A stretch of DNA of 64,000 nt from Richelia sinica FACHB-800 (GCF_014698825.1 NZ_JACJTT010000004.1:124001-188000), one strand, 5' to 3'. Positions 18,130 through 27,731 are shown, numbered from the stretch's first letter. Program-made: numbers and translations. The notes: a model not told the origin generated them from the letters alone.

Positions 18130-18150
18130 GCTGCGATCGCAGCTTTTTTA
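18130..18150 (+). terminator. Terminator after the desaturase gene, built on a HIP1 octamer
   Basis: GCTGCGATCGCAGC (18130-18143) is a perfect palindrome that can fold as a 5-bp stem with a GATC loop, followed at once by six Ts. It contains the HIP1 octamer GCGATCGC, so a chance origin of the stem is possible. Confidence 0.6.
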
Positions 18151-18339
18151 TTTTGAGGAATTATTTTTATGACCTTCTGTCCTGCCTCTATCAAAAGTAT
18201 TAGTATTGGTTTTTACTTACACCCTGAATTTTCAATTATTTTCTAAATCTTAACCGGATCTTATTTAGTCTTTAGACAAAAATACTTAATGTTACTGATG
18301 GAATTATTCTAGTTCCAACATAATCACCATTTACCAACA

Positions 18340-19716
18340 ATGAACTTATCAAGACGTAAATTCTTCTCATTAGCTGGTGCTAGTGCTGTTGGCGTAACCA
18401 TGCTTTCTCCTTTGGAAGCCTTCTATGCCAAAGTTGCCAATGGTCAACGTGTGCGTGGGACTGGATATGGCCCTTTAGCAGCCAAACTGCCTGAAAATGC
18501 GGATGAACTCATGGGTGTTGTGCTGGGAGGAATTGATTTAGGTAGAACTCCTTTACTGGAACTTCCCCCAGGTTTTAACTACACAGCTATCTCCTATACA
18601 GGGCAAATGATGAGTGATAATACGCCTGTACCTGGATTGCATGATGGTATGGCGGCTTTCCCAGGTGAAAACAATAGGACTATTATCGTCAGAAATCATG
18701 AACTGGGTTTCACAGCTAACGGGGTAATTGCATCTAAGCAATATGACCGCACTGCCGGAGGGACAACAACTCTGGTTGTGGGGCCAAATCGTCGAATAGA
18801 AAAACATTTTGCTTCTTTAGCGGGAACTGTTCGTAACTGTGCTGGTGGCCCAACTCCTTGGGGTTCTTGGGTAAGTTGTGAAGAAACTTTAACTATTCCT
18901 ACTCCTAATAATCCTAATAATCTAGCTACTAAGAAACACGGCTATAACTTTGAAGTACCAGCAACTGAAGATGTGCTAGTTGCTGACCCTATTCCTCTGG
19001 TAGCTATGGGACGATTCAACCACGAAGCGATTGCAGTAGACCCGAAAACTGGTTGGGTTTATCAAACAGAAGATGAAGGAAATAGTTGCTTCTATCGTTT
19101 CCGTCCTAATCAGAAAGATAATCTCCAAAGTGGTGGAGTGCTAGAGGCTTTAGTCATTGAAGGAATGCCTAAAGTTAATACTCGCAATAATTTTCTGCAA
19201 TACAAAAATAAACCTTTACCTGTTAGTTGGGTAAACATAGATACGGTTGACCCTGTTAACAATGATTTTAATCTTTCTGTACGGAAACAGGGACAAGATA
19301 AAGGTGCAGCTATCTTTAGTCGTGGAGAAGGTTGTTGGTATGGCAATGGTTTAGTTTATTTTACCTGTACTAATGGTGGTAATATAGGACAGGGCCAGGT
19401 ATTTGCTTATAACCCTGACAATAATACTCTTACCTTGGTTGTTGAATCTATAAATTCTAATGAATTAAATGCTCCTGATAATATTACTGTGGCACCATTT
19501 GGTCATCTCTTCATTTGTGAAGATGGTAGCGGTACAGAATATGTACATGGGGTGAACAAAAGAGGTGAAATTTACCGGTTTGCAACCAACGCTATCAATG
19601 GCAGTGAATTTGCTGGTGTTTGTTTCTCTCCTGATGGCAAAACTATGTTTGTCAATATCCAAACCCCAGGAATTACTGTAGCTATTTGGGGACCTTGGAC
19701 AGGAAGAAATGCTTAA
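18340..19716 (+). CDS. PhoX-like DUF839 family protein, Tat-exported
   Basis: The 458-residue protein begins MNLSRRKFFSLAGAS, a twin-arginine signal with SRRKFF, so export in folded form is likely. The body matches the DUF839/PhoX family: GMAAFPGENNRTIIVRNHEL, TPWGSWVSCEET, and CFSPDGKTMFVNIQTPG near the end. PhoX enzymes are Ca/Fe-dependent alkaline phosphatases with a beta-propeller fold. VSCEET and VRNHEL supply typical metal-ligand glutamates and histidine. Family members include enzymes of unproven phosphatase activity, so the activity is inferred. It is monocistronic; no Pho box was identified upstream. The next gene on the same strand starts about 75 bp downstream. Confidence 0.85.
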   Translation: MNLSRRKFFSLAGASAVGVTMLSPLEAFYAKVANGQRVRGTGYGPLAAKLPENADELMGVVLGGIDLGRTPLLELPPGFNYTAISYTGQMMSDNTPVPGLHDGMAAFPGENNRTIIVRNHELGFTANGVIASKQYDRTAGGTTTLVVGPNRRIEKHFASLAGTVRNCAGGPTPWGSWVSCEETLTIPTPNNPNNLATKKHGYNFEVPATEDVLVADPIPLVAMGRFNHEAIAVDPKTGWVYQTEDEGNSCFYRFRPNQKDNLQSGGVLEALVIEGMPKVNTRNNFLQYKNKPLPVSWVNIDTVDPVNNDFNLSVRKQGQDKGAAIFSRGEGCWYGNGLVYFTCTNGGNIGQGQVFAYNPDNNTLTLVVESINSNELNAPDNITVAPFGHLFICEDGSGTEYVHGVNKRGEIYRFATNAINGSEFAGVCFSPDGKTMFVNIQTPGITVAIWGPWTGRNA

Positions 19717-19791
19717 TCGTTCTCTGTGAGAATAGGTTAATTCAGTTTTGTAGAGATGTTCTAGGGGAATATCTCTACAAATAATTGGCAG

Positions 19792-20292
19792 ATGAATATA
19801 AAGTTTAGACAATTGAGAATAGTCATGCACAAAAGCATCGTTAAATTTGGCATGTCAATTTTGCCATGTTCATTAATAATTTTATCTTTGCCCCAAGCAG
19901 CTTTATCTGAATCTGGTAATTCAACAGCAAATGCAGCCAGAGATTTTCTTTGTTATATGCAAAGAAGTGATGGGCAAGTTATCAATCTGACCAAACTGTG
20001 TGGTATTAAAAAAAATCCGGTTCTCAAATCGACAATTTCATCCACAGATCAGCAATTTTTACAACAGTACAAATTTTTCTTAAAAAAAAGATTAGGTGGT
20101 TCGCCTTTGATTAGTAGTGCTCTCTCACAGGCAGAATCATCTCCAGAGAATGTAGTTAAACGTGCTAGGGGAATTTGTGGGGTAATTCAAAGCAGAGATT
20201 CAGCTAATTTAGATGCAATTTCTCGCAATATTGATGCCGATCTTATGAATACTATGGCTGTGGAGTATTACTGTCCTGAATTAGATGATTAA
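19792..20292 (+). CDS. Small secreted protein of unknown function
   Basis: I do not recognise the family. The protein has 166 residues from the ATG at 19792, or 155 from the ATG at 19825. Either start leads to a signal peptide (SIVKFGMSILPCSLIILSLP, cleaved near AALS). The mature domain has four cysteines (DFLCYMQ, KLCGIKK, GICGVIQ and a C-terminal YYCPELDD), enough for two disulfides in the periplasm. The end resembles small DUF732-like exported domains, but I cannot support that firmly. It sits between the PhoX-like gene and the GspE-like gene, only 29 bp from the latter. Confidence 0.6.
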   Translation: MNIKFRQLRIVMHKSIVKFGMSILPCSLIILSLPQAALSESGNSTANAARDFLCYMQRSDGQVINLTKLCGIKKNPVLKSTISSTDQQFLQQYKFFLKKRLGGSPLISSALSQAESSPENVVKRARGICGVIQSRDSANLDAISRNIDADLMNTMAVEYYCPELDD

Positions 20293-20321
20293 TTAAATAT
20301 CATTCTCTGTTGTAAATACTT

Positions 20322-21959
20322 ATGTTTAATGCAATTACTAAATCGCCTTGGCAACGGCTAAAACAATCGGAAATTAACTGTGAAGAGGCTTTAAGGTTAA
20401 TAGTCAATGAAGATAAAAATGTTTGCTTTGCTGCCTTAGATGCAGAAGTGAGCAACCGCTTTTTTAAATTATTTCCTCATGTCCAAGATATTCCCCCTGT
20501 TGTTCCCCTATTATTGTGGCGGAATTGTTATTATTTAGGGAGTCCAGTGGCTCTCACACCAAATATAATTCAGAAACTGAGCGATCGCACCCACACCGAT
20601 ATCAAAATCATCTCGATTTCGGAAAAAAGCTATAAAACCTGGTATCTCACCCAAAATCTCGACCTCAGCAAAATCAATGATGATACCTTAGTTAACCCCT
20701 TAACCAAAGAATCAGAACCAGAAAACATTTCTGAAGTCACAGAACTCTATCTTTCCAAAGCCTCAGACCAAATTGAACGAGTCAAAACCATCATTAGTGG
20801 TGCTTTACGCAACCGTGCCAGTGATATTCACTTAGAACCCATTCCCGATGGGTTAAGGGTGCGCTATCGCATCGATGGTGTATTGCGAAATATTACTACT
20901 TTACCCCTGGAACTCAGCCGCAGAGTAGTTGTGGCCCTGAAGGTGATGTCTGACTTAGATATAGCTGAAAGTCGTCGTCCCCAAGATGGACGTATTGGGG
21001 AAAAATATAACTCTGGTGACTCACTCAACTTAGGGTTAGACATGCGGGTAAGTACCCTCCCTTGTGTTGGTGGTGAAAAGGTCGTGATTCGTTTACTACC
21101 CCAGCGTAACCCCTTCACAGATATGGATAAACTGGGCTTTTCTGGTGCCACATTGCAAACATATACCAAATGGTTAAGTCAACCCCAAGGGATGATTATT
21201 CTCACCGGCCCCACCGGTTCCGGTAAAACCAGCACTTTGTACACAAGTTTGCAAAAGGTAGCCACAGAGTCAGTTAATGTCGTCACAGTGGAAGACCCGG
21301 TAGAATATGTTTTACCAGGAATTACCCAAACCCAGGTGAATGAAGCCGCAGGCATGACCTTTGCGGCAGGTTTACGGGCAATTTTGCGTCAAGACCCAGA
21401 TGTGATTATGTTGGGGGAAATTCGGGATGCAGAAACGGCAGAAACGGCAATTAGGGCGGCTTTAACTGGACATTTGGTGTTTACTACTTTGCATACTAAC
21501 GATGCTGTGGGTACAATTCCCCGGTTAAAAGATATTGGCCCCGACCCCGGTTTAATTAGTGATGCCCTGTTGGGTATTGTGGCCCAGCGTTTAGTGCGTC
21601 GGGTATGTCCCTACTGTGCAGAACCTTATACACCTAATGCGGCTGATTTACGCAAACTGGGCTTAGAAGCAACATCAACCACAACTACAGGTTGGAGACG
21701 AGGTAAGGGTTGTCCTCAATGTTTTAATTCTGGCTATTTGGGTAGGGAAGCAATTGTGGAGTTATTGGATGTGGATGACCGGGTACGAGAGTTAATTTAT
21801 GAGGGAACGATGACTCAGTTACATCGTTATCTCCAAGAAATTAACTTTGTTTCTTTTCGTGTGTCTGCTATTCAAAAGGTGACAACTGGGGTGACGACGA
21901 TAGAGGAGATATTGAGGGTGTTACCTCACAGTGTTTTTGCTTATCAACATGCTCATTAA
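20322..21959 (+). CDS. GspE/PulE/PilB-family secretion or pilus assembly ATPase
   Basis: The 545-residue protein has the type II/IV ATPase motifs in order: ASDIHLEP and YRIDGVLR (about 165-190), Walker A GPTGSGKTST (near 300), the Asp box VEDPVEY, Walker B and His box (VIMLGEIRDAETAETA, LVFTTLHTND), and the zinc tetracysteine CPYC...CPQC near 430-465. The N-terminal domain is shorter than in PilB (about 670 residues). No pilC, pilT or gsp genes are adjacent, so this is an orphan ATPase that may serve a type IV pilus or be a paralogue. The start lies 29 bp after the preceding gene, so the two may be co-transcribed. Confidence 0.88.
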   Translation: MFNAITKSPWQRLKQSEINCEEALRLIVNEDKNVCFAALDAEVSNRFFKLFPHVQDIPPVVPLLLWRNCYYLGSPVALTPNIIQKLSDRTHTDIKIISISEKSYKTWYLTQNLDLSKINDDTLVNPLTKESEPENISEVTELYLSKASDQIERVKTIISGALRNRASDIHLEPIPDGLRVRYRIDGVLRNITTLPLELSRRVVVALKVMSDLDIAESRRPQDGRIGEKYNSGDSLNLGLDMRVSTLPCVGGEKVVIRLLPQRNPFTDMDKLGFSGATLQTYTKWLSQPQGMIILTGPTGSGKTSTLYTSLQKVATESVNVVTVEDPVEYVLPGITQTQVNEAAGMTFAAGLRAILRQDPDVIMLGEIRDAETAETAIRAALTGHLVFTTLHTNDAVGTIPRLKDIGPDPGLISDALLGIVAQRLVRRVCPYCAEPYTPNAADLRKLGLEATSTTTTGWRRGKGCPQCFNSGYLGREAIVELLDVDDRVRELIYEGTMTQLHRYLQEINFVSFRVSAIQKVTTGVTTIEEILRVLPHSVFAYQHAH

Positions 21960-22082
21960 CTCTTTTTTCCTTACACCCTGCATTATCTTCCCACTCAACA
22001 GCATCAATTAGGTAGATATTCCCCCACAAACCCGTCACGATGTCTAAGATGTAAGTAAAGAAAGATTTCGTAGCTGAAGAGC

Positions 22083-25000
22083 ATGAAACGCATCGTCTTA
22101 ATTGCTGGGTTTGAATCGTTTAACGCTGACTTGTACCGGAAAGCCGCTTTTTTGGCTAATTCACGGGTACAGGAGTTGGATATTCGGGTGTTTAGCGATC
22201 GCGATATTAACACTAAACGCAGCGAGGTAGAAGCCGCACTCCAAGGTGCAGACGTGTTTTTTGGCAGTTTACTCTTTGATTATGACCAAGTGGTATGGTT
22301 ACGGGAACGTGTCGCTAATATTCCCATTCGTCTTGTCTTTGAGTCTGCACTAGAATTGATGAGTTTAACTAAGATTGGTGCCTTTGCTATTGGTGACAAA
22401 CCCAAAGGAATGCCAAAACCAGTTAAATTCATTCTCGATAAATTCAGCAATGGCAAAGAAGAAGATAAACTTGCTGGTTATATTAGTTTTCTGAAAATCG
22501 GTCCCAAACTCCTCAAATTTGTTCCCGTTCAAAAAGTTCAAGACCTCCGCAACTGGTTAATTATCTACGGTTACTGGAATGCTGGAGGTACAGAAAATGT
22601 TGCTGCCCTATTTTGGACATTAGCAGAAAAATATTTAGATTTACGAGTTGGTGAAATTCCCCCACCCATCGAAACACCCAACATGGGGTTACTTCATCCA
22701 GACTACCCAGGCTTTTTTACATCACCAAAACAATATTTAGATTGGTATCACAAAAAAGAAAAGGGCAGAAAGAATTTACCTGTCATTGGTATTCTCCTTT
22801 ATCGTAAACATGTTATTACTAAACAACCTTATATTCCCCAATTAATTAGCAAATTTGAAGCATCAGGTTTAATTCCCTTACCCATTTTCATCAACGGTGT
22901 AGAAGGACATGTAGCTGTCCGCGACTGGATGACCACCGACTATGAAACACAACAACGTCAACAAGGAAATATTGAAACTCCTTCTCTGTCCTCCGAAGCA
23001 GTGAAAGTTGATGCAATAGTTTCTACTATTGGGTTTCCCCTGGTGGGTGGGCCTGCGGGTTCCATGGAAGCAGGACGACAGGTGGAAGTTGCTAAACGCA
23101 TTCTTAGCGCCAAAAATTTACCTTATATTGTGGCTGCACCTTTGCTAATTCAAGATATTTATTCTTGGACACGTCAAGGTGTGGGAGGTTTGCAAAGTGT
23201 AGTTTTATATGCACTACCAGAATTAGATGGTGCAATTGATACTGTTCCCCTTGGTGGTTTAGTAGGAGAAAATATTTATTTAGTTCCTGAACGGGTACAG
23301 CGTTTAATTGGCAGAATCAAAAACTGGGTGGCATTACGTCAAAAACCTGCCTTTGCCAGAAAGATAGCCATTATTTTATATGGGTTTCCCCCTGGTTACG
23401 GTGCAGTGGGTACAGCAGCATTATTAAACGTTCCCCGCAGTTTAATTAAATTGCTTCACGCTTTAAAAGCACAGGGTTATCAAGTTGGTGATATTCCTGA
23501 AGATGGTGAAGAATTAATTCGTCAAGTAAAAGCAGCAGATGAAGAAATGGAAACATGGGAAAAAAATAAACCTTTTCCCATTGATGCCAATACAGTTAAT
23601 GCTCGTAAATTAGAAAAATGGTTAGGATATCTCCGCACTTCTCGCATTGAAAAACAATGGAAATCTTTAACCAGTAGTGGGATTAAAACCTATGGAGATG
23701 ATTTACATATTGGTGGTGTGCAGTTAGGAAATGTGTGGATAGGTGTACAACCACCATTGGGTTTACAAGGCGACCCCATGCGGTTAATGTTTGAGCGCGA
23801 TTTAACACCCCATCCCCAATATGCAGCATTTTATAAGTGGTTACAAAAAGAATTTCAAGCAGATGCAGTTGTCCATTTCGGAATGCACGGTACTGTTGAA
23901 TGGTTGCCTGGTTCCCCTTTAGGAAATACAGGCTATTCTTGGTCAGATATTTTGTTAGGAGATTTACCAAATTTATACATATATGCTGCTAATAATCCTT
24001 CGGAATCGATTTTAGCTAAACGCCGTGGTTATGGGGTATTAATTTCTCATAATGTTCCCCCCTATGGTCGGGCTGGTTTATATAAGGAATTGGTAGCATT
24101 ACGGGATTTAATTGCTGAATATCGGGAAGATCCGCAAAAGAATTATGTCTTAAAAGAAGGAATTTGTAAAAAGATTCTGGATACTGGTTTAGAAGTTGAT
24201 TGTCCATTTATAGAGGCGAAAAAGTTAGGTATTCCCTTTACACCAGAAAATATCAGGATGTTTAGTGCCCATGCTTTTGATGATTATTTGGTGAAGTTGT
24301 ATGAGTATTTACAGGTGTTAGAAAATCGCCTGTTTTCTTCTGGTTTGCATGTTTTGGGTGAAGCACCAAATGAGGAAGAGTTACAAGGTTATCTCAATGG
24401 GTATTTTGGTGAAAAAATAGAACTAGAAAGGCAAGAAGAAGCAAAGTTTATTACAGATTTGCTCAATCAATCTACTGATGAATTAACTAATCTTTTACGA
24501 GGTTTAAATGGTGAATATATTCCTCCTGCACCTGGTGGAGATTTGTTACGGGATGGTGCAGGTGTGTTACCAACTGGTAGAAATATTCACGCTTTAGATC
24601 CTTATCGAATGCCTTCTCCTGCTGCCTATGAACGGGGTAGAGAAATAGGACAGAAAATCATTGCTCAACATTTACAAGAACATGGCAAATATCCTGAAAC
24701 AGTCGCAGTTTTATTATGGGGTTTAGATGCCATTAAAACCAAGGGTGAATCTTTGGGAATTTTATTGGAATTAGTGGGTGCTGAACCAGTAAAAGAGGGA
24801 ACAGGAAGAATTGTGAGATATGAATTAAAACCTCTGGATAAAGTAGGACATCCCCGCATTGATGTGTTAGGAAATTTATCAGGAATTTTCCGCGATAGTT
24901 TTGTGAATATTATCGAATTATTGGATGATTTATTTCAACGTGCTGCGGATGCTGATGAACCAGAGGAACAGAACTTTATTCGCAAACATGCGTTGACATT

Positions 25001-25748
25001 GAAAGCGCAAGGTGTGGAAAATGCTTCTGCGCGATTATTTTCTAACCCAGCAGGTGATTTTGGTTCTTTGGTCAATGATAGAGTCGTGGACGGTAACTGG
25101 GACTCTGGAGATGAATTAGGGAAGACTTGGGAAAGCCGCAATGTGTTTAGTTACGGAAGACAGGATAAAGGACAAGCAAGACCGGAAGTTTTGCAGACTT
25201 TGTTAAAAACAAGCGATCGCATTGTTCAAGAAATAGATTCGGTAGAATATGGTTTAACTGATATTCAGGAATATTATGCCAATACTGGGGGATTGAAAAA
25301 AGCCGCAGAACAGCAAAGCGGGAAAAAGGTACAAGCTAGCTTTGTGGAAAGCTTCTCTAAAGATACAACACCCCGCAATTTAGATGATTTACTGCGAATG
25401 GAATACCGCACCAAATTATTAAACCCCAAATGGGCCGCAGCAATGGCTAATCAAGGTTCTGGTGGTGCATTTGAAATTTCCCAACGCATGACAGCTTTAA
25501 TTGGTTGGGGTGGTACTGCTGATTTTCGAGATCATTGGGTCTATGACCAAGCCGCAGATACCTATGCTTTAGACCCAGAAATGGCGGAAAAATTACGCCA
25601 AGCCAACCCAGAAGCATTTAGAAATATTGTCAGCAGAATGTTAGAAGCCCATGGCCGCGGTTTATGGAATGCTGATAGTAATAGGTTGGAAAAGTTGCGT
25701 CAATTATATGAGTTAAGTGATGAAGAATTGGAAGGTGTAACGGTTTAA
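22083..25748 (+). CDS. chlH: Magnesium chelatase subunit H, BchH-like 1221-residue form
   Basis: This is the large porphyrin-binding subunit that inserts Mg2+ into protoporphyrin IX with ChlD and ChlI. The core contains HFGMHGTVEWLPGSPLGNTG, AANNPSESILAKRRGYG and GYWNAGGTENVAALFWTLAE, all diagnostic of BchH/ChlH. At 1221 residues it is shorter than the main cyanobacterial ChlH (about 1330), and its start (MKRIVLIAGFESFNADLYRK) differs from that form. It is therefore probably the second, BchH-type paralogue known from several cyanobacteria. A CobN-like role is less likely given the close match. It stands about 4 kb from the acsF/hemF/hemN cluster. No chlD or chlI lies in the window. Confidence 0.88.
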   Translation: MKRIVLIAGFESFNADLYRKAAFLANSRVQELDIRVFSDRDINTKRSEVEAALQGADVFFGSLLFDYDQVVWLRERVANIPIRLVFESALELMSLTKIGAFAIGDKPKGMPKPVKFILDKFSNGKEEDKLAGYISFLKIGPKLLKFVPVQKVQDLRNWLIIYGYWNAGGTENVAALFWTLAEKYLDLRVGEIPPPIETPNMGLLHPDYPGFFTSPKQYLDWYHKKEKGRKNLPVIGILLYRKHVITKQPYIPQLISKFEASGLIPLPIFINGVEGHVAVRDWMTTDYETQQRQQGNIETPSLSSEAVKVDAIVSTIGFPLVGGPAGSMEAGRQVEVAKRILSAKNLPYIVAAPLLIQDIYSWTRQGVGGLQSVVLYALPELDGAIDTVPLGGLVGENIYLVPERVQRLIGRIKNWVALRQKPAFARKIAIILYGFPPGYGAVGTAALLNVPRSLIKLLHALKAQGYQVGDIPEDGEELIRQVKAADEEMETWEKNKPFPIDANTVNARKLEKWLGYLRTSRIEKQWKSLTSSGIKTYGDDLHIGGVQLGNVWIGVQPPLGLQGDPMRLMFERDLTPHPQYAAFYKWLQKEFQADAVVHFGMHGTVEWLPGSPLGNTGYSWSDILLGDLPNLYIYAANNPSESILAKRRGYGVLISHNVPPYGRAGLYKELVALRDLIAEYREDPQKNYVLKEGICKKILDTGLEVDCPFIEAKKLGIPFTPENIRMFSAHAFDDYLVKLYEYLQVLENRLFSSGLHVLGEAPNEEELQGYLNGYFGEKIELERQEEAKFITDLLNQSTDELTNLLRGLNGEYIPPAPGGDLLRDGAGVLPTGRNIHALDPYRMPSPAAYERGREIGQKIIAQHLQEHGKYPETVAVLLWGLDAIKTKGESLGILLELVGAEPVKEGTGRIVRYELKPLDKVGHPRIDVLGNLSGIFRDSFVNIIELLDDLFQRAADADEPEEQNFIRKHALTLKAQGVENASARLFSNPAGDFGSLVNDRVVDGNWDSGDELGKTWESRNVFSYGRQDKGQARPEVLQTLLKTSDRIVQEIDSVEYGLTDIQEYYANTGGLKKAAEQQSGKKVQASFVESFSKDTTPRNLDDLLRMEYRTKLLNPKWAAAMANQGSGGAFEISQRMTALIGWGGTADFRDHWVYDQAADTYALDPEMAEKLRQANPEAFRNIVSRMLEAHGRGLWNADSNRLEKLRQLYELSDEELEGVTV

Positions 25749-25754
25749 TGGTAG

Positions 25755-25781
25755 GGTGCGTTACGCTATCGCTAACGCACC
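25755..25781. terminator. Hairpin after chlH, repeat-type terminator
   Basis: GGTGCGTTA (25755-25763) pairs with TAACGCACC (25773-25781) across a 9-nt loop. It starts 6 bp after the chlH stop codon and lies between convergent genes. The GGTGCGTTA...TAACGCACC pattern is a dispersed element in cyanobacteria, so it may be both a repeat and a terminator. Confidence 0.55.
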
Positions 25782-25798
25782 ACATTTCAACAAATATT

Positions 25799-26209
25799 TT
25801 AAAACAGTTCAATAATACAATCTCTCAATATCTCAATTAACTCTTCTTTACTCACTTTATCATCAGCAACTTGCATTGTTAATTGATATGCTTCCTCTGG
25901 TGTCAGATTTAATTCATAATCATTCAAGTTCAAAAACGTCACCATTACATCAAAAGCAGTGCGTTTATTTCCATCTATAAAAGCATGATTTTTACAAATG
26001 TGAAACAAATATGCTGCTGCTTGTTCATAAATTGTCGGATGTAATAATTCTCCGCCAAAACTTGCTTGAGGTTGATAAATAGCAGAATCTAATAAACCTT
26101 CATCTCGGATACCATGTAATCCACCATAAAGGTTAATCTGCTTTTTATGTATATTTAATACATCTTCTTTATTAATGAATTTAGGATTATGCCAGTTTTC
26201 TATACACAT
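25799..26209 (-). CDS. doc: Doc/Fic-type death-on-curing toxin
   Basis: The 136-residue protein is a single Fic-fold Doc domain. The catalytic motif HAFIDGNKRT (H75 to T84) matches HxFx(D/N)GNKR, and the early GGLHGIRDEGLLDSA segment is also typical of Doc. Doc of phage P1 phosphorylates elongation factor Tu. All motif residues are intact, so it is probably active. The start overlaps the end of the upstream 210-residue gene by 23 bp, a coupling typical of toxin-antitoxin pairs. That partner is not a Phd-like protein, which is unusual. Confidence 0.9.
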   Translation of the reverse strand: MCIENWHNPKFINKEDVLNIHKKQINLYGGLHGIRDEGLLDSAIYQPQASFGGELLHPTIYEQAAAYLFHICKNHAFIDGNKRTAFDVMVTFLNLNDYELNLTPEEAYQLTMQVADDKVSKEELIEILRDCIIELF

Positions 26210-26819
26210 AATCCCATTTTTCCGTAGATGCTAAAGAAATCAGCATAGCTTCTGATTCTTGGGGTGTGATATCTCCCAAATTAAAAGCATTAATCTCTTG
26301 TTCCGTGAACAGATTTGTCTTTAAACAAGCCTTGATAAGTGATTGTAGTAAGTGCTTTAAAGATTCCCTAATAATTAATAATTTATAAAAATCTTTATCT
26401 ACAATCTGTACATTTTCTATTTTAGATTGATTAAATTGTTCTACAATATTTATTGTTATTTTTTTGAGGATTTCTTGATTTTTGGTAATTAAGTATAAAT
26501 CAAAGTCTATAAATTCTATATCTATACTTTCTTTCATTATAAAATAATGTTTTACATATAGTAACAAAGGTAATTCTCCCTTGGTTGATTGTTCACAAAT
26601 TACCTGATATAGTTTGCTTTTATTAATCAACTTTTCAATTAACTTTCCTAATTCCTCTTTAAGTTGAATAAGAGATATTTCCTGAATATTAGCAAATTCA
26701 ATCATCTCCGCCATTTTTTCATCGTGCGGGTTAGCATCATTTAAGCATTTTTCCAGGACTTCTATCCTTTCCTGAATGCTGTCAATCATCTCTTGGGGGA
26801 ATGTCAAAGTATATACCAT
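26187..26819 (-). CDS. Unrecognised 210-residue protein overlapping doc, candidate antitoxin
   Basis: I do not recognise this family. The N-terminal 75 residues are helical and charged (QERIEVLEKCLND, LKEELGKLIEKLINK) and could dimerise or form a coiled coil. The middle (about 95-150) alternates hydrophobic strands and helices (IEFIDFDLYLITKNQEILKK). The C-terminus reads NAFNLGDITPQESEAMLISL. No membrane segment or ribbon-helix-helix is apparent. It is the upstream gene of a two-gene operon with doc, overlapping it by 23 bp, which is the antitoxin position. It is AT-rich like its neighbours. An antitoxin role is inferred from gene order only. Confidence 0.55.
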   Translation of the reverse strand: MVYTLTFPQEMIDSIQERIEVLEKCLNDANPHDEKMAEMIEFANIQEISLIQLKEELGKLIEKLINKSKLYQVICEQSTKGELPLLLYVKHYFIMKESIDIEFIDFDLYLITKNQEILKKITINIVEQFNQSKIENVQIVDKDFYKLLIIRESLKHLLQSLIKACLKTNLFTEQEINAFNLGDITPQESEAMLISLASTEKWDYVYRKLA

Positions 26820-26916
26820 GCTTTACGTATTTCTCTGGTGATATTATGCGCTTTCCTAAAACTATTTTAACTAACAAATACATAATAATCTAGTCTACCA
26901 CTTCCTCTAAGATAAA

Positions 26917-26983
26917 AGGTTGGGTTAAACGAAGTGCAATCCAACACATTTACAATTAAAATTTAATTACCACATAAGAGAAA
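26917..26983 (+). repeat. Direct repeat copy 1 flanking the Uma2/AIPR segment
   Basis: The segment contains AGGTTGGGTTAAACGAAGTG, then ACACATTTACA, AAAATTTAATTA and CACATAAGAGAAA. It matches 29755-29821 with scattered substitutions. Its start resembles the AGGTTGGGTTGA end of the palindromic element at 40779-40985, so it may be a degenerate fragment of that family. Confidence 0.6.
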
Positions 26984-27034
26984 AAGTGTCGTCCTGTTTA
27001 TTTATCTAATAATCAGGTGGCTTTAATATAGGGT

Positions 27035-27598
27035 TCAAATTTGTAATTCAAATCCTGGTAATACATCTTCTCCAGAAAGTACAGCAGGAAGTTGGACAAT
27101 TTCTACAGGTTTTCCGATTCTATAAATTTCTACTTCTTTATCTTGGGGGTTAATTAACCAACCCAAACGCAAACCATTTTCTATATATTCCTGCATCTTT
27201 TCTTGCAGGGTTTTCAATCTATCGGTTTTTGATCTCAGTTCAATGATAAAATCTGGTGTAAGTGGGGGAAATTTTTCTCGTTCTTCTTCTGTTAATGCTT
27301 CCCAGCGTTCTAACTTTATCCAAGCAACATCAGGTGAACGTTTTGCACCATTGGGAAGTCGAAATATTGTTGAGGAACTAAATACTATTCCTAGTTTTGT
27401 TTGGTAATTCCAATTACCTACTTTGATAATTAAGTCAGCTTCACTACGGCCGCTTTCTCCTCCTACTGGTGGCACAATAATTAATTCTCCCTGTGCATTT
27501 AGTTCTAAGCTTACATCTTTATTGGCCATACAGAGTTGGTAAAACTGATCATCTGTAAGGCGAATAATTGGATCGAGGTTTAAGGTGACTGTATTCAT
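27035..27598 (-). CDS. Uma2 family endonuclease (DUF820), copy 1
   Basis: The 187-residue protein is a typical cyanobacterial Uma2/DUF820 protein with a PD-(D/E)XK-type fold: LTDDQFYQLCMANKD at the start, then SGRSEADLI, RSPDVAWI carrying the acidic residue, FIIELRSKTDRLKTLQEKM with the second acidic residue and lysine, and YIENGLRLGWLINP. The family is greatly expanded in Nostocales, and no cellular function is established. It has no partner gene in the same orientation. The second Uma2 gene at 29837 is only distantly similar. Confidence 0.85.
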   Translation of the reverse strand: MNTVTLNLDPIIRLTDDQFYQLCMANKDVSLELNAQGELIIVPPVGGESGRSEADLIIKVGNWNYQTKLGIVFSSSTIFRLPNGAKRSPDVAWIKLERWEALTEEEREKFPPLTPDFIIELRSKTDRLKTLQEKMQEYIENGLRLGWLINPQDKEVEIYRIGKPVEIVQLPAVLSGEDVLPGFELQI

Positions 27599-27710
27599 TT
27601 AACTACTCTTAGCCTTAAATCTGGGAGTATTTTGGTAGGCATTCCCAACCAGAGTTTGGAAATGATAGAATTCTTATCTTCATTCTAGAATAATTTTAAC
27701 CTGGTAAGCA

Positions 27711-27731
27711 TTCCCAGTCTCTGACTGGGAA
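27711..27731. repeat. Hairpin repeat of the TTCCCAGTC/GACTGGGAA family
   Basis: TTCCCAGTC and GACTGGGAA are perfect 9-bp arms with the 3-nt loop TCT. The context GGTAAGCATTCCCAG...GGGAACGAGGG is a dispersed cyanobacterial repeat that I recall from Nostocales genomes. A weaker relative lies about 65 bp upstream. Confidence 0.65.
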
